64,000 nucleotides of DNA, taken from contig CAWFHL010000002.1 of assembly GCA_963815645.1 (NCBI GenBank), positions 186,001-250,000 on the forward strand, written 5' to 3'. Shown piece by piece: positions 7,660 through 16,084 of this stretch (its first letter is position 1; each line of letters begins with the position of its first letter). The stretch comes from JBBRHQ01 sp963815645. Its GTDB lineage: Bacteria; Actinomycetota; Thermoleophilia; Solirubrobacterales; 70-9. Below the pieces are notes generated by a model. It saw nothing but the letters and a program-made list of their open reading frames with translations. It searched no databases and had not been told where the DNA came from. Position numbers and translations under genes: made by a program.

Positions 7660-9003
7660 GTGCAGAGATTCAGAAACGGCCGGCTGACCGAGACCCGCCA
7701 GGGCGCCGAAGGAGCCGGCATATCGAACCCTCGGGCCAGGCAGCGGGCGCTGGCTGTCGGCATCACCGGCGGCGGTCACGTGCAGGGCGATGATCCACTG
7801 GCCGAGCTGAAGGAGCTGCTGCGCACCGCCGGCGTCGCCATCGCGGGCGAAATGGTCCAACAGCGCTCCGAGCCCGACCCGGACCGCTACCTGGGAAGGG
7901 GCAAGCTGAGCGAGCTGAATGCGGTGATCGCGGCCTGTGACGCGAACCTGGTTGCCTGCGACGACGAGCTGGCGCCCCGCCAGGAGCGCAACCTGGAGGC
8001 AGCTCTCGCGGTGCCGGTGATCGATCGCACTGCGGTCATCCTCGACATCTTCGCGGACCACGCTCACTCGGCCGAGGGCAAGCTGCAGGTGGAGCTGGCC
8101 CAGCTCGAGTACAACCTGGCGCGGATGCGCGGCCTCTGGACCCACCTGGAGCGGCTCGGTGGCGGTATCGGCACCCGCGGGCCCGGCGAGTCGCAGATCG
8201 AGACGGACCGGCGCCTCGCCCGCGACCGAATCGCGGCGCTGCGCCGGCGCCTTGCCCGGACGGAGCGAAACCGCGACGTGATGCGGGCCCGCCGCGAGCG
8301 CGCTTCGATCCCGAGAGTCGCCCTGGCCGGCTACACCAACGCGGGCAAATCGACCCTGTTGAAGGCCGTCACCGGCGCTGAGGTGGGAATCGGGGACAGG
8401 CTCTTCCACACGCTCGATCCGACCACCCGCAACTATCAGCACTCCGGGCGCACCTATCTGCTCACCGACACGGTCGGCTTCATCGAGAAACTGCCCCACC
8501 AGCTGGTCGAGGCGTTCAAAGCGACCCTGGAGGAGACGGTCCTCTCCGACCTGCTGTTGCACGTGGTAGACGCGGCGGCCCCTGAGGAGCGCCTGCACGC
8601 CGACCTGCGGGCGGTGGACGAGGTCCTGGAGGAGATCGGGGCCGGGATGAAGCCGCGCATCCTCGTCCTCAACAAGACCGACCTACTCGACTCCGAGTCG
8701 CACCGTGAGGCGCTGATCCGGCATCCCGACGCGGTCCTCGTCTCGGCGCTCAGTGGCGACGGCGTCGATCAGTTGTGCGAGCGGATCGAGGCCGCCTTCG
8801 AGGACACGCTGCGCCCGGTCGAGCTGCTGATTCCCTATTCGGAGGGAGCGCGGCTCCACGAGCTCCACGAGCTCGCCGGCAACCTCGAGCGGACCGAGCG
8901 CGGTGACGGAGTCCTGGTACGCGCCCGGGTACCCGCATCCGAGCTGCACCGCTTTGCCGACCTCGCCGCCAACGGCGCCGCTCCGGGCTCGACGAGCGGC
9001 TAG
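7660..9003 (+). CDS. hflX: Ribosome-associated GTPase HflX
   Basis: 447 aa. The N-terminal HflX domain contains YLGRGKLSEL and the glycine-rich GTRGPGESQIETDRR block. The GTPase domain has G1 GYTNAGKS at residues 224-231, G3 DTVGF and G4 NKTD. HflX binds the 50S E-site region and splits or rescues stalled ribosomes under stress. An upstream extension of the frame overlaps the divergent epimerase gene and is not family-like; the GTG at 7660 follows a -10-like hexamer. dut begins 10 bp downstream. Confidence 0.94.
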   Translation: MQRFRNGRLTETRQGAEGAGISNPRARQRALAVGITGGGHVQGDDPLAELKELLRTAGVAIAGEMVQQRSEPDPDRYLGRGKLSELNAVIAACDANLVACDDELAPRQERNLEAALAVPVIDRTAVILDIFADHAHSAEGKLQVELAQLEYNLARMRGLWTHLERLGGGIGTRGPGESQIETDRRLARDRIAALRRRLARTERNRDVMRARRERASIPRVALAGYTNAGKSTLLKAVTGAEVGIGDRLFHTLDPTTRNYQHSGRTYLLTDTVGFIEKLPHQLVEAFKATLEETVLSDLLLHVVDAAAPEERLHADLRAVDEVLEEIGAGMKPRILVLNKTDLLDSESHREALIRHPDAVLVSALSGDGVDQLCERIEAAFEDTLRPVELLIPYSEGARLHELHELAGNLERTERGDGVLVRARVPASELHRFADLAANGAAPGSTSG

Positions 9004-9006
9004 GGT
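9001..9006 (+). promoter_or_regulatory. -10-like hexamer TAGGGT before dut
   Basis: Gap of 7 nt to the ATG of dut; its TAG is the hflX stop codon. Confidence 0.4.
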
Positions 9007-9013
9007 CCCGCCG

Positions 9014-9445
9014 ATGGAGCTCCGGTTCCTCCGCCTCCGCGAGGAGGCGATCGTCCCGAAGCGCGCTCACGACGGCGACGCCGGCGTCGACCTGTACGCG
9101 GATGAGCCCGCCCACCTCGGCCCGGGCGAACGCTGGAGCGTCGGGACCGGAGTCTCGGTAGAGATCCCCGACGGACATGCCGGGCTCGTCCTGCCGCGCT
9201 CGGGACTGGCCCGCGAGCACGGGATCGCGTTGGTCAACGCTCCGGGGCTGATCGACTCCGGTTATCGGGGCGAGATCAGGGTGCTGTTGCTGAACACCGA
9301 CCCCGCCGAGGTCTACCGGGTGAAGCCGGGAGACCGGATCGCGCAGCTCGTGGTCACGCCCGTAATCGCAACGGAACCGGTCGAGGCCGAGGCGCTCAGC
9401 GAATCGGGCCGGGGCGAAGGCGGCTTCGGCTCCAGCGGGCGCTAG
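9014..9445 (+). CDS. dut: Deoxyuridine 5'-triphosphate nucleotidohydrolase
   Basis: Trimeric dUTPase of 143 aa that hydrolyses dUTP to dUMP and PPi, preventing uracil incorporation and feeding thymidylate synthesis. The five family motifs are present in order: DGDAGVDLYA, LPRSGLA, NAPGLIDSGYRGEI, GDRIAQLVV and the C-terminal Arg-Gly-rich arm GRGEGGFGSSGR that closes the active site. The ATG is internal to a longer open frame overlapping hflX; family length supports it. Confidence 0.94.
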   Translation: MELRFLRLREEAIVPKRAHDGDAGVDLYADEPAHLGPGERWSVGTGVSVEIPDGHAGLVLPRSGLAREHGIALVNAPGLIDSGYRGEIRVLLLNTDPAEVYRVKPGDRIAQLVVTPVIATEPVEAEALSESGRGEGGFGSSGR

Positions 9446-9574
9446 CGGGCTCGCTCCTACGGGGGGCGGTTCAACAACCACTACGCCGGGATCGCCCTCG
9501 GTGCCGGGCACGGGCGCAGGCCGACCCTCTACCTCGGCGGTGTCGGCGGGATTATGGCGCTGCGCCACCGCTGA
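9446..9574 (+). other. Start-less reading frame after dut, in frame with it
   Basis: After the dut TAG the same frame stays open for 42 codons and ends TGA at 9572. It encodes a protein-like tail (GGRFNNHYAGIALGAGHGRR, then PTLYLGGVGG, ending ALRHR). There is no start codon or ribosome site. It may be the 3' remnant of a lost gene or a read-through tail. It occupies most of the 157-bp gap between dut and gatD. Confidence 0.3.
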
Positions 9575-9602
9575 GCCAGGCGCTGGTTCGTCGTTTAACA
9601 GC

Positions 9603-10343
9603 TCAGCGCCGCATCGCTGCGGCGCGGGCCGATTCGTGCGCGGCCGCTTCGAGGGTGTCGTCGAGCGGCTCCAGCTCGGGCTCGTGGCCGAGGCGGCGGG
9701 CCAGGGCAAGCTGGATCAGGCAGTCGGCCAGCCAGGCGTTCTTCGGTAGCAGGGGGCCGTGCATGTAGGTACCGATCATCCGCTCTTTTCGGACTCCCTC
9801 GAAACCGTCCCGGCCGTTGTTCCCGTGACCGCTGAGCACCCGCCCGAAGGGCTCAGCGCCGGCTCCGAGGTAGGTGCGTCCTCCGTGGTTCTCGAACCCC
9901 GCCAGCAGGCGCGGCCCACCGCCGCCGAGGTCCGCCTCGATCGCGACGTTGCCGATCAGCCGCGGACCCGGCTCGCGGACCGTCTCCAGATCGGCGAGGC
10001 CCAGTCCGGGGATCCGCCCGTCGCCGAGCTCGTAGCTGTGCCCGAGCAGCTGGTAGCCGCCGCACACCGCGAGCAGCGCGGCGCCGTCTCCCAGGGCCGC
10101 GGCCAGGTCGGAGCGCTTGCTCTCGACCATGTCGGCGGCGACCGCCCGCTGGTCACGGTCCTGCCCGCCGCCGATGTAGATCAGGTCGTTGGCAGCCGGG
10201 TCCAGGCCCTCGCCGGGGCCGGCCGCCGAGTACGAGAAGCCGATCCCTCGCCACTCGCAGCGGCGTCGCAGGAAGACGATGTTGCCGCGGTCGGCGTAGA
10301 TGTTCATCTGCTCCGGGTAGAGCGCGAGCAGTCGGAGCTCCAT
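9603..10343 (-). CDS. gatD: Lipid II isoglutaminyl synthase, glutaminase subunit GatD
   Basis: Class I (triad) glutamine amidotransferase, 246 aa, that supplies ammonia to MurT for amidation of D-Glu in lipid II. The nucleophile Cys94 is in AVCGGYQLLG and the catalytic histidine is His195 in GTYMHGPLLPKN. The N-terminal block LYPEQMNIYADRGN is typical of GatD. The ATG overlaps the stop of the preceding methyltransferase (ATGA). An open frame runs further upstream, but only because of a base insertion in that methyltransferase gene. Confidence 0.92.
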   Translation of the reverse strand: MELRLLALYPEQMNIYADRGNIVFLRRRCEWRGIGFSYSAAGPGEGLDPAANDLIYIGGGQDRDQRAVAADMVESKRSDLAAALGDGAALLAVCGGYQLLGHSYELGDGRIPGLGLADLETVREPGPRLIGNVAIEADLGGGGPRLLAGFENHGGRTYLGAGAEPFGRVLSGHGNNGRDGFEGVRKERMIGTYMHGPLLPKNAWLADCLIQLALARRLGHEPELEPLDDTLEAAAHESARAAAMRR

Positions 10344-11108
10344 CAGCCGGCCTCGATCAGCACCACGGTCGAGCCGACGTGGTCCTCGGTCGGTGCGATC
10401 GCCTCTCGCGCCGCGGGCGCCAACCCCTCCGATGCGGCCTCGGCCTCCAGGAAGGCGGCGGGCAGATCGGCGAGCGCCACCTCGCTTTCCTGCTCGGAGA
10501 GGGTGCCCTCGGGCGAAACCTTCTGGCGCAGGCGGCGGATCAAGAGCCGCTCGCCGTCGGCCGTGACCGCGACCGGGAGGCTCGAGTAGACCCAGCCGCC
10601 CTCCTCCCGGACGTCGGGGATCGGCGGACCTTCCTCGCCTCCCTCGACGCCACCGTCCGGGGCGAGGATCGCCGCCGCGAGGCGGCCGCCGGGGAGCGAG
10701 ATGACGGCTGACGGAGGCGAGGCAGCGGCGGCGCTCCGAGCGGTCGGCGAGCAGCTGGAGAAGCTGCATCGGCGCCAGCACGAGCCCGAACCGGCGGCCG
10801 AGGTCGAAATCGCGAACGTCGGCAGTCAGCGCCTCGGCGCGCAGATCGGCCTCCGCGGCCCGCCGGTTGAGCTCGGCGACAAGCGCCGGGTCGGAGTCGA
10901 TCCCGGTGACCCGGTGCCCACGGCGGCCGAGGTGGAGGGCGACCCGTCCGGTCCCGCAGCCGAGATCGAGGAGCCCGGTGCCGGCAGCGGCGGCCAGCTC
11001 TTCCCAGAGGCGCAGGTCGGCGGAGTAGGAGCCACACTCGATGTCGTGCCAGAGGATCCGCTCGTCTGCGCTGGTGGCGTGCCCCGGGGAGCCGGCTCCG
11101 GCGCTCAT
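10343..11108 (-). pseudogene. Class I SAM-dependent methyltransferase between murT and gatD, one frameshift
   Basis: A Rossmann-fold methyltransferase with motif I LLDLGCGTGRVALHL and the following GIDSDPALV. The first part reads to SVSRHLAP; the rest (GGRLAAAIL..., IRRLRQKVSPEGTLSEQE, ending VLIEAG) is one frame away. A run of four G at 10691-10694 where three are needed accounts for it. Both ends overlap neighbours by ATGA (murT at 11105, gatD at 10343), so it is an integral member of the murT-gatD operon. The substrate is unknown; a cell-wall precursor is a guess from context. Confidence 0.78.
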
Positions 11109-12496
11109 CGCCAGAACTCCCTCGCCAGGCCGCGCTCAGCAAGCAGCCGCCGCAGCTCCAGCAGGGCAGTGTAGGTGGGCAGCGCGAACAGCTCCCCGTC
11201 CGAGCCGGCGACGGCACGGTCGAGCGAGGCGGCGATCCCGTGCTCGACTTCGATCCGAGCGGGGTCGACCCCTGCGTATTTGAGCCGCACCGCGATCTCC
11301 GGCGCCCGCGTGCCGGCGCAGACGATGCGCCGCACCGCTCCATCGAGCAGCTCGAAGTCGGCGTCCCAGACCCAGGAGACGTCACGTCCGTCGGCGGTGT
11401 TGTCGTTGAGCGCTATCCAGAGATCGAGAGCCGCCCCGCCCGCGGACTCCAGGCGCAGGGTCCGCAGCACCTCGTTGGTCCCGGCCGGGTTCTTGATCAG
11501 GAGGATCGAGACCGGCACCCCGGCGACGCTGATCGTCTCGACCCGGCCGAAGGCGGAGCGGACGCCGGCTAGCGCCTCGCCGATCACCGAGAGCTCGATT
11601 CCCATTCGCAGGCCGGCGGAGATCGCCGCCAGCGCGTTGTAGACGTTGTAGAGACCCGGCAGCGGCAGCTCGAGAAGCAGCTCGCCGGCGGGGGTGCGGA
11701 CGGTGGCGGCCGAGCCGTGCATCCCCCGCAGCTCGATCGAGGTCGCGGAGACATCCGGATCGGGTCGCCGGGCGCCGCAGCCCGGACAGGAGTAATGGCC
11801 GAGGTGGCCGACGAAGGCGCGCTCGTAGAGGTAGGGGTGCCCGCAGCGGCGGCAGTGCTTGGCGTCGTGGGCATGCTGGAGCTCGGGCAGCGCCTGCGAT
11901 GCGTCGTCGACCCCGAAGTAGCTGACCGCCGGCCGGGGCTCGCCCTCACGGTCGCGTCCGAGGTCGGCGATCAGAGGGTCGTCTGCGTTCAGCGCGAACC
12001 CTGTCGCTCCGGCCCGGAGCTCGACCATCGCCGCCCACTCGTCTGCGAGCGTCTCGAGCTCGCCGTAGCGGTCGAGCTGGTCGCGGAAGAGGTTTCCGAG
12101 CACGATCAGATGAGGCTGCAGCTGCTCCGCGACGCGGGGCAGCCAGGCCTCGTCCACCTCGAACAGACCTTCGTCGCCGCGCTGCTCGAGCAGCGCCGTC
12201 GCCACCCCCCAGGTCATGTTCGACCCCGCCCGGTTGTGTACCGGCCGGCGGCCGGCGCTGCTGAGGATCGCGGCGATCATCCCCGCCGTCGTCGTCTTGC
12301 CGTTGGTGGCGCTGACTATCGTCGAGCCGCGCGCCAGGCGGCCGCCGAGACGGCCGATCGCCTCCGGCTCGAGCCGCAGCAGGACCCGGCCCGGGAGCGT
12401 CGTTCCGCCGCCCCGGCCGCTGCGGCGGCTGGCCGCTCCGATCGCCCGCGCCAGGGCGACCTTGGCGCCGAAGGCAGCGCCCTCCGAGCCGCTCAA
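11105..12496 (-). CDS. murT: Lipid II isoglutaminyl synthase, Mur ligase-like subunit MurT
   Basis: 463 aa. The ATP-binding motif ATNGKTTT holds Lys67, followed by the Mur ligase central domain. A four-cysteine zinc ribbon (CRRC and CPGC, about residues 208-233) is inserted, as in MurT proteins. The C-terminal domain has the NDNTADGRDVSWVWD signature with the catalytic Asp. With GatD it amidates the alpha-carboxyl of D-Glu in lipid II at the inner membrane face. It overlaps dagK upstream and the methyltransferase downstream by 4 nt. Confidence 0.94.
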   Translation of the reverse strand: MSGSEGAAFGAKVALARAIGAASRRSGRGGGTTLPGRVLLRLEPEAIGRLGGRLARGSTIVSATNGKTTTAGMIAAILSSAGRRPVHNRAGSNMTWGVATALLEQRGDEGLFEVDEAWLPRVAEQLQPHLIVLGNLFRDQLDRYGELETLADEWAAMVELRAGATGFALNADDPLIADLGRDREGEPRPAVSYFGVDDASQALPELQHAHDAKHCRRCGHPYLYERAFVGHLGHYSCPGCGARRPDPDVSATSIELRGMHGSAATVRTPAGELLLELPLPGLYNVYNALAAISAGLRMGIELSVIGEALAGVRSAFGRVETISVAGVPVSILLIKNPAGTNEVLRTLRLESAGGAALDLWIALNDNTADGRDVSWVWDADFELLDGAVRRIVCAGTRAPEIAVRLKYAGVDPARIEVEHGIAASLDRAVAGSDGELFALPTYTALLELRRLLAERGLAREFWR

Positions 12497-13389
12497 GTCG
12501 CGGCCTGCGGAGGCACGATCACCCCGAGGGCGCGCGGCAGCAGACGCAGGGATACCGGCGTGTCGGTGATGTGCTCGCCGTCGGCGTAGACGGCGAACGG
12601 CCGGCTCGCCTCCAGCTCGAGGAAGGGGGTGCGGAACACCCTGACCTCGTCGCGGTCGACGTGCGTGCCCTTGAACACCTTGGGCAGGCTAGCGAGGAAG
12701 CGGAACTTGCCGACCTCGCCGACCAGCACAACGTCGAACTCACCGTCAGCGGGATCGGCATCGGGGGCGACCATCATCCCGCCGCCGTATGCCTGCGTGT
12801 TGGCGACGACGACGTTATAGCCGGTGAATCGCATCCGCTCCTCGCCCACCTTGATCGTGAACCGCGCCGGCTTCCAGCCGAGCAGGGCGCGCAGCGCTGC
12901 ATAGGCGTAGACGAGGTTGCCCTTGATCAGCTTGGTCTCGTTGGCTATCCGGTTCGCCTCCGAGTCGAAGCCGACGCTGGCGATGCAGAGGAACCGCTGT
13001 CCGTTTGCCTCGCCGACGTCGATCTGGCGGACCTCGCCGGCGGCGAGCACCTCGACCGCCTGCTCCGGATCGATCGGGATGCCGAGAACACGGGCGAAGT
13101 CGTTTCCGCGCCCCCCCGGGACTATCCCGAGCGGGACCTCCGAGCCGGCGAGTATTCCACCCGCGAGCCCGATCAACCCGTCGCCGCTCATGATCACCGG
13201 CGTCTCTCCGGCCTCCGCCGCCCTGAGGATCTCGTCGACTGCGTGCTCGCGATCGCGGGTCCGCTCGACCCGGAAGGGCATTCGGCGCTGGTCCAGCGCC
13301 GCCTCGACCCTCGGCAACATGTCCCCGGTCCTGCCGCGACCCGCGGACGGGTTGACGATCAGCGCCAGGGGCGAGGAGTCCATCTCCAT
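12493..13389 (-). CDS. dagK: Diacylglycerol kinase-family lipid kinase
   Basis: 298 aa, DAGK catalytic domain. It starts ALIVNPSAGRGR; the nucleotide motif, normally GGDGT, reads SGDGL (Ser68-Leu72), and the later motif is PGGRGNDFAR. The residues YGGGMMVAPDADPADG and the all-beta C-terminal domain fit lipid kinases. It would phosphorylate diacylglycerol or a related lipid and recycle it to phospholipid. The substrate is unproven and the GGDGT variation is notable. It is the first gene of the overlapping dagK-murT-methyltransferase-gatD operon. Confidence 0.8.
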   Translation of the reverse strand: MEMDSSPLALIVNPSAGRGRTGDMLPRVEAALDQRRMPFRVERTRDREHAVDEILRAAEAGETPVIMSGDGLIGLAGGILAGSEVPLGIVPGGRGNDFARVLGIPIDPEQAVEVLAAGEVRQIDVGEANGQRFLCIASVGFDSEANRIANETKLIKGNLVYAYAALRALLGWKPARFTIKVGEERMRFTGYNVVVANTQAYGGGMMVAPDADPADGEFDVVLVGEVGKFRFLASLPKVFKGTHVDRDEVRVFRTPFLELEASRPFAVYADGEHITDTPVSLRLLPRALGVIVPPQAAT

Positions 13390-13398
13390 CGGGGCAGG

Positions 13399-13404
13399 AG
13401 CCTA
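13399..13404 (-). promoter_or_regulatory. -10-like hexamer TAGGCT before dagK
   Basis: Gap of 9 nt to the ATG at 13389; its TAG is the stop codon of the upstream methyltransferase gene. Confidence 0.4.
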
Positions 13405-14140
13405 TTCGCCGCGGGCGGGCAGGCGCTCGAGACGGCCGACGTAGTAGGTCCCGGCACCGGCGGAGCCGCTGGCAACCGGCTCGATGCCGCGCTGGCGGAA
13501 CTTCCATGTGAGCAGCTTCTCGGGCGTGTAGAAGGGGGTGGAGTCGCCCCAGCTGGCGGCGACCACCACGAAGCCCCCCGGCCGCAGCACCCGCGAGAGC
13601 TGATCGAAGAAGGGCGGCATGTTGAGCTGGGCGACGAGGTCGAATGACTCATCCGGATAGGGCAGGTCAGCGGCATCGCCGACCCTGAAGGCGACCCGGC
13701 CCTCGGGATCGAGGCCGACCTTGGCGACGGCTCGCTCGATCATCTCCTCCGAGATGTCGACGCCACGGACCCGTGCCTGGGGAAATTCGCGCGCCAGGAA
13801 CAGGGTTGCGGCGCCGGTGCCGCAGCCGACGTCGAGGACGCGCTCAGGCGACGGTGAGACCTCGAGAACGGCGGCCGCCAGCGGCGCCAGGTGCTCGACC
13901 CCGCCCGCGCCGGTGCGCTCGTCCCAGCCGGCGGCCCGCTCGGAGAAGAAGTCGCCGCATCCGGGCGCGAACCAGGGGCCAGAGCCACGGCGATCTGGCG
14001 ACCAGGTTGTTGAGCGCGCGGCCCACCAGCCGGTCTCGGCTGGGGGGATCGGAGCGTCTCGCGGCCACGCCGGGGATCATCGCAATCTCCCCGACGGCGA
14101 CATCGGGCGGGGCGCAGCGCTGATCTAGGCTTGACGGCAC
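13402..14140 (-). pseudogene. SAM-dependent methyltransferase (type 11-like), one frameshift
   Basis: The N-terminal part (GTG start, to WPLVRARMRR) is in one frame. From FFSERAAGWDERTGAG onward the frame changes near 13957, where one extra base lies next to the GAAGAAG run. The downstream frame holds motif I (RVLDVGCGTGAATLFLARE), then AFRVGDAADLPYPDESFDLV and RVLRPGGFVVVAASWGD, and ends RLERLPARGE. This is the UbiE/Methyltransf_11 pattern. The substrate is unknown. It lies 12 nt upstream of dagK and is divergent from the cyclophilin gene. Confidence 0.75.
14126..14131 (+). promoter_or_regulatory. -10-like hexamer TAGGCT before the cyclophilin gene
   Basis: Gap of 9 nt to the TTG at 14141. 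Confidence 0.4.
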
Positions 14141-14788
14141 TTGGGTCGAAGACGGAATACAGCGATCGTCGCGTTGGCGGCGGCCGGGCTCTGTCTATCT
14201 GTGGGTTGTGGCGGTGGGTCGGATCAGCCGGCAAGCGTCGCTTCGGGCTGCCGGGCGGCTCCGGAGCCGCGGAGGAAGAGCGTCAATCTCGAACCCCCGC
14301 CGCAGACGGTGCACCGGGGTGAGAAGCTGACCGCGGTGATCAAGACCAGCTGCGGCAGCTTCGACATCGCCCTCGACACGCGGCGGGCGCCGCGGACGGC
14401 GAACTCCTTCGTCTATCTCGCCAGGCGCGGGGTCTACGACGGCCTCGCCTTCCACCGGATCTCGCCGGGCCTGATCCAGGGCGGTGACCCGAGCGGCAAA
14501 GGGACCGGAGGGCCCGGCTACAGGATCGACGAGAAGCCGCCGCCGAACCTCGCTTACACCCGGGGCGTGGCGGCGATGTCGAAGACCTCGGCTGAGCCGC
14601 CCGGTCGCTCCGGCAGCCAGTTCTTCGTCGTCGCCGGGGCCGACGCGGGGCTGCCGCCGGTCTACGCGCTGCTCGGCAGGGTGAGCTACGGCTTCGACGT
14701 GGTCAAGCGGATCGCCGCGCTCGGGACCGCGAGCGGGCGGCCGAAGCAGACGGTGCTGACCGAGAAGGTGACGATCGAGAGGGGATAG
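14141..14788 (+). CDS. Cyclophilin-type peptidyl-prolyl isomerase lipoprotein
   Basis: 215 aa. A short basic N-terminus, hydrophobic segment and lipobox LSVGC (Cys23) mark a lipoprotein on the outer membrane face. The cyclophilin domain follows (TSCGSFDIALDTRRAPRTAN, then FHRISPGLIQGGDP and GSQFFVV). It should assist folding of secreted proteins. The TTG start gives the complete signal peptide. The peroxiredoxin gene follows after 10 bp. Confidence 0.88.
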   Translation: MGRRRNTAIVALAAAGLCLSVGCGGGSDQPASVASGCRAAPEPRRKSVNLEPPPQTVHRGEKLTAVIKTSCGSFDIALDTRRAPRTANSFVYLARRGVYDGLAFHRISPGLIQGGDPSGKGTGGPGYRIDEKPPPNLAYTRGVAAMSKTSAEPPGRSGSQFFVVAGADAGLPPVYALLGRVSYGFDVVKRIAALGTASGRPKQTVLTEKVTIERG

Positions 14789-14798
14789 AGGTGAGCAG

Positions 14799-15299
14799 AT
14801 GGCAAAAGTGGACATAGGCGACCTGGCGCCCGAGTTCGAGCTGCCGGGGACGGGGAACAAGCTCTACCGCCTCTCCGAATACCGGGGGGAGAAGGTCGTC
14901 CTCGCCTTCTATCCAGGTGACGGCACCCGGGTCTGCACCGCGCAGTTCTGCTCCTACCGTGACGAGGACGAGCGGATCTCCGGCATCGACGCCGAGATCC
15001 TCGGGATCTCACCCCAGTCGGTCGCCTCGCACGAGCGCTGGGCGAAGGAGCAGCGCCTCAACGTGCCGTTGCTGGCCGACGAGGACCTGGAGGTCGCCAA
15101 GGCCTACGGGGCGACCGGCTGGGCCGGCCCGCTGGCAAAGATCGCCGGCCTGGCGTCGACGCCCGGCGGCCGGTACGTGAAGCGCGCGATCTTCGTGATC
15201 GACACCGACGGCATCGTCCGCTACCGCGACGTCTCGACCACCGGCGCGACCTTCAAGTCGGCGGAGGAGATCGAGCGGGCGGTGGCGGCGGTCGGCTGA
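14799..15299 (+). CDS. Thioredoxin-dependent peroxiredoxin (Bcp/AhpC-TSA type)
   Basis: 166 aa thioredoxin-fold peroxidase. The peroxidatic Cys46 sits in FYPGDGTRVCTAQFC, with Cys51 a candidate resolving residue as in atypical 2-Cys Bcp enzymes. The conserved Thr/Pro of the usual PxxxTxxC motif appears as GDGTRVC. It reduces hydrogen and organic peroxides in the cytoplasm. A GAGGTGAG ribosome site precedes the ATG. It sits between the cyclophilin and HAD genes, with gaps under 11 bp, in one operon. Confidence 0.9.
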   Translation: MAKVDIGDLAPEFELPGTGNKLYRLSEYRGEKVVLAFYPGDGTRVCTAQFCSYRDEDERISGIDAEILGISPQSVASHERWAKEQRLNVPLLADEDLEVAKAYGATGWAGPLAKIAGLASTPGGRYVKRAIFVIDTDGIVRYRDVSTTGATFKSAEEIERAVAAVG

Positions 15300-15304
15300 T
15301 CGAG

Positions 15305-16084
15305 ATGGGTTTGGAGGGATTGGCCGCGCTGCTGCTCGATCTCGACGGCGTCCTCTACGTCGAGGGGGAGCCGATCCCGGGCGCAGCCTCCGCGGTCGAG
15401 GAGCTGAAAGAACATGACCTCGTCCTCCGGTTCGTCACCAACACGACGGCCAGCTCGCGCGGGCAGACCTTGGAAAAGCTCGAGCGCCTGGGATTCGGGG
15501 TCGACCCTTCGGAGCTTGTCACCCCGGCGCGCCTGGCAAGGCGTCACTGCGAGCAGGCTGGGCACCGGCGGGTGGCGCTGATCATGAACGACGCCGTGAA
15601 GGCCGACTTCGAGGGCCTCGAGGAGGCCGATCAGGGGGTCGACGCGGTGATCATGGGCGACCTCGGCGAGCAGTTCGGCTTTGCGATCCTCAACCGGGCC
15701 TTCCGGCACGTGATGGACGGCGCAGAGCTGATCGCTCTGCAGAAGAACCGCTTCTGGCTGACCGCAGATGGCCTCTCGCTCGACGCCGGCCCCTTCGTCG
15801 CAGCGGTCGAGTACGCGAGCGGCGAGGCGGCCTTCGTGGTCGGAAAGCCGTCCGCCGGCTTCTTCGCCTCCGTGCTCGAGGATCTGGGGTGCGGAAAGGG
15901 GGAGGTGGCGATGGTCGGGGACGACATCGAATCCGACATCGGCGGCGCGCTCGACGCCGGGCTGAGGGCGGTGCTCGTCCGCACCGGCAAGTTCCGTGAG
16001 GACTTCGTCGCGGCCAGCGGGATCGAGCCGACCGCGACCATAGGGACGATCGCCGATCTTCCCGCGGCGCTAAGGGCCGCCTGA
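15305..16084 (+). CDS. HAD superfamily IIA phosphatase (NagD/HDHD2-like)
   Basis: 259 aa with HAD motif I DLDGVLYVEG (Asp12, Asp14), motif II FVTNTTAS, the cap, and motif IV GDDIESDIGGA. The order and cap position fit subfamily IIA (nucleotide or sugar-phosphate phosphatases, phospholysine/phosphohistidine phosphatases). The substrate cannot be told from sequence. The ATG lies 5 bp after the peroxiredoxin stop, and the next gene begins at its stop codon. Confidence 0.87.
   Translation: MGLEGLAALLLDLDGVLYVEGEPIPGAASAVEELKEHDLVLRFVTNTTASSRGQTLEKLERLGFGVDPSELVTPARLARRHCEQAGHRRVALIMNDAVKADFEGLEEADQGVDAVIMGDLGEQFGFAILNRAFRHVMDGAELIALQKNRFWLTADGLSLDAGPFVAAVEYASGEAAFVVGKPSAGFFASVLEDLGCGKGEVAMVGDDIESDIGGALDAGLRAVLVRTGKFREDFVAASGIEPTATIGTIADLPAALRAA

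Noticed and set aside
9603..11108. One long leftward open frame suggests a methyltransferase-GatD fusion.
   Set aside because: The GatD start has an ATGA overlap with the true methyltransferase stop; the fusion appears only because one extra G in 10691-10694 shifts the methyltransferase frame.
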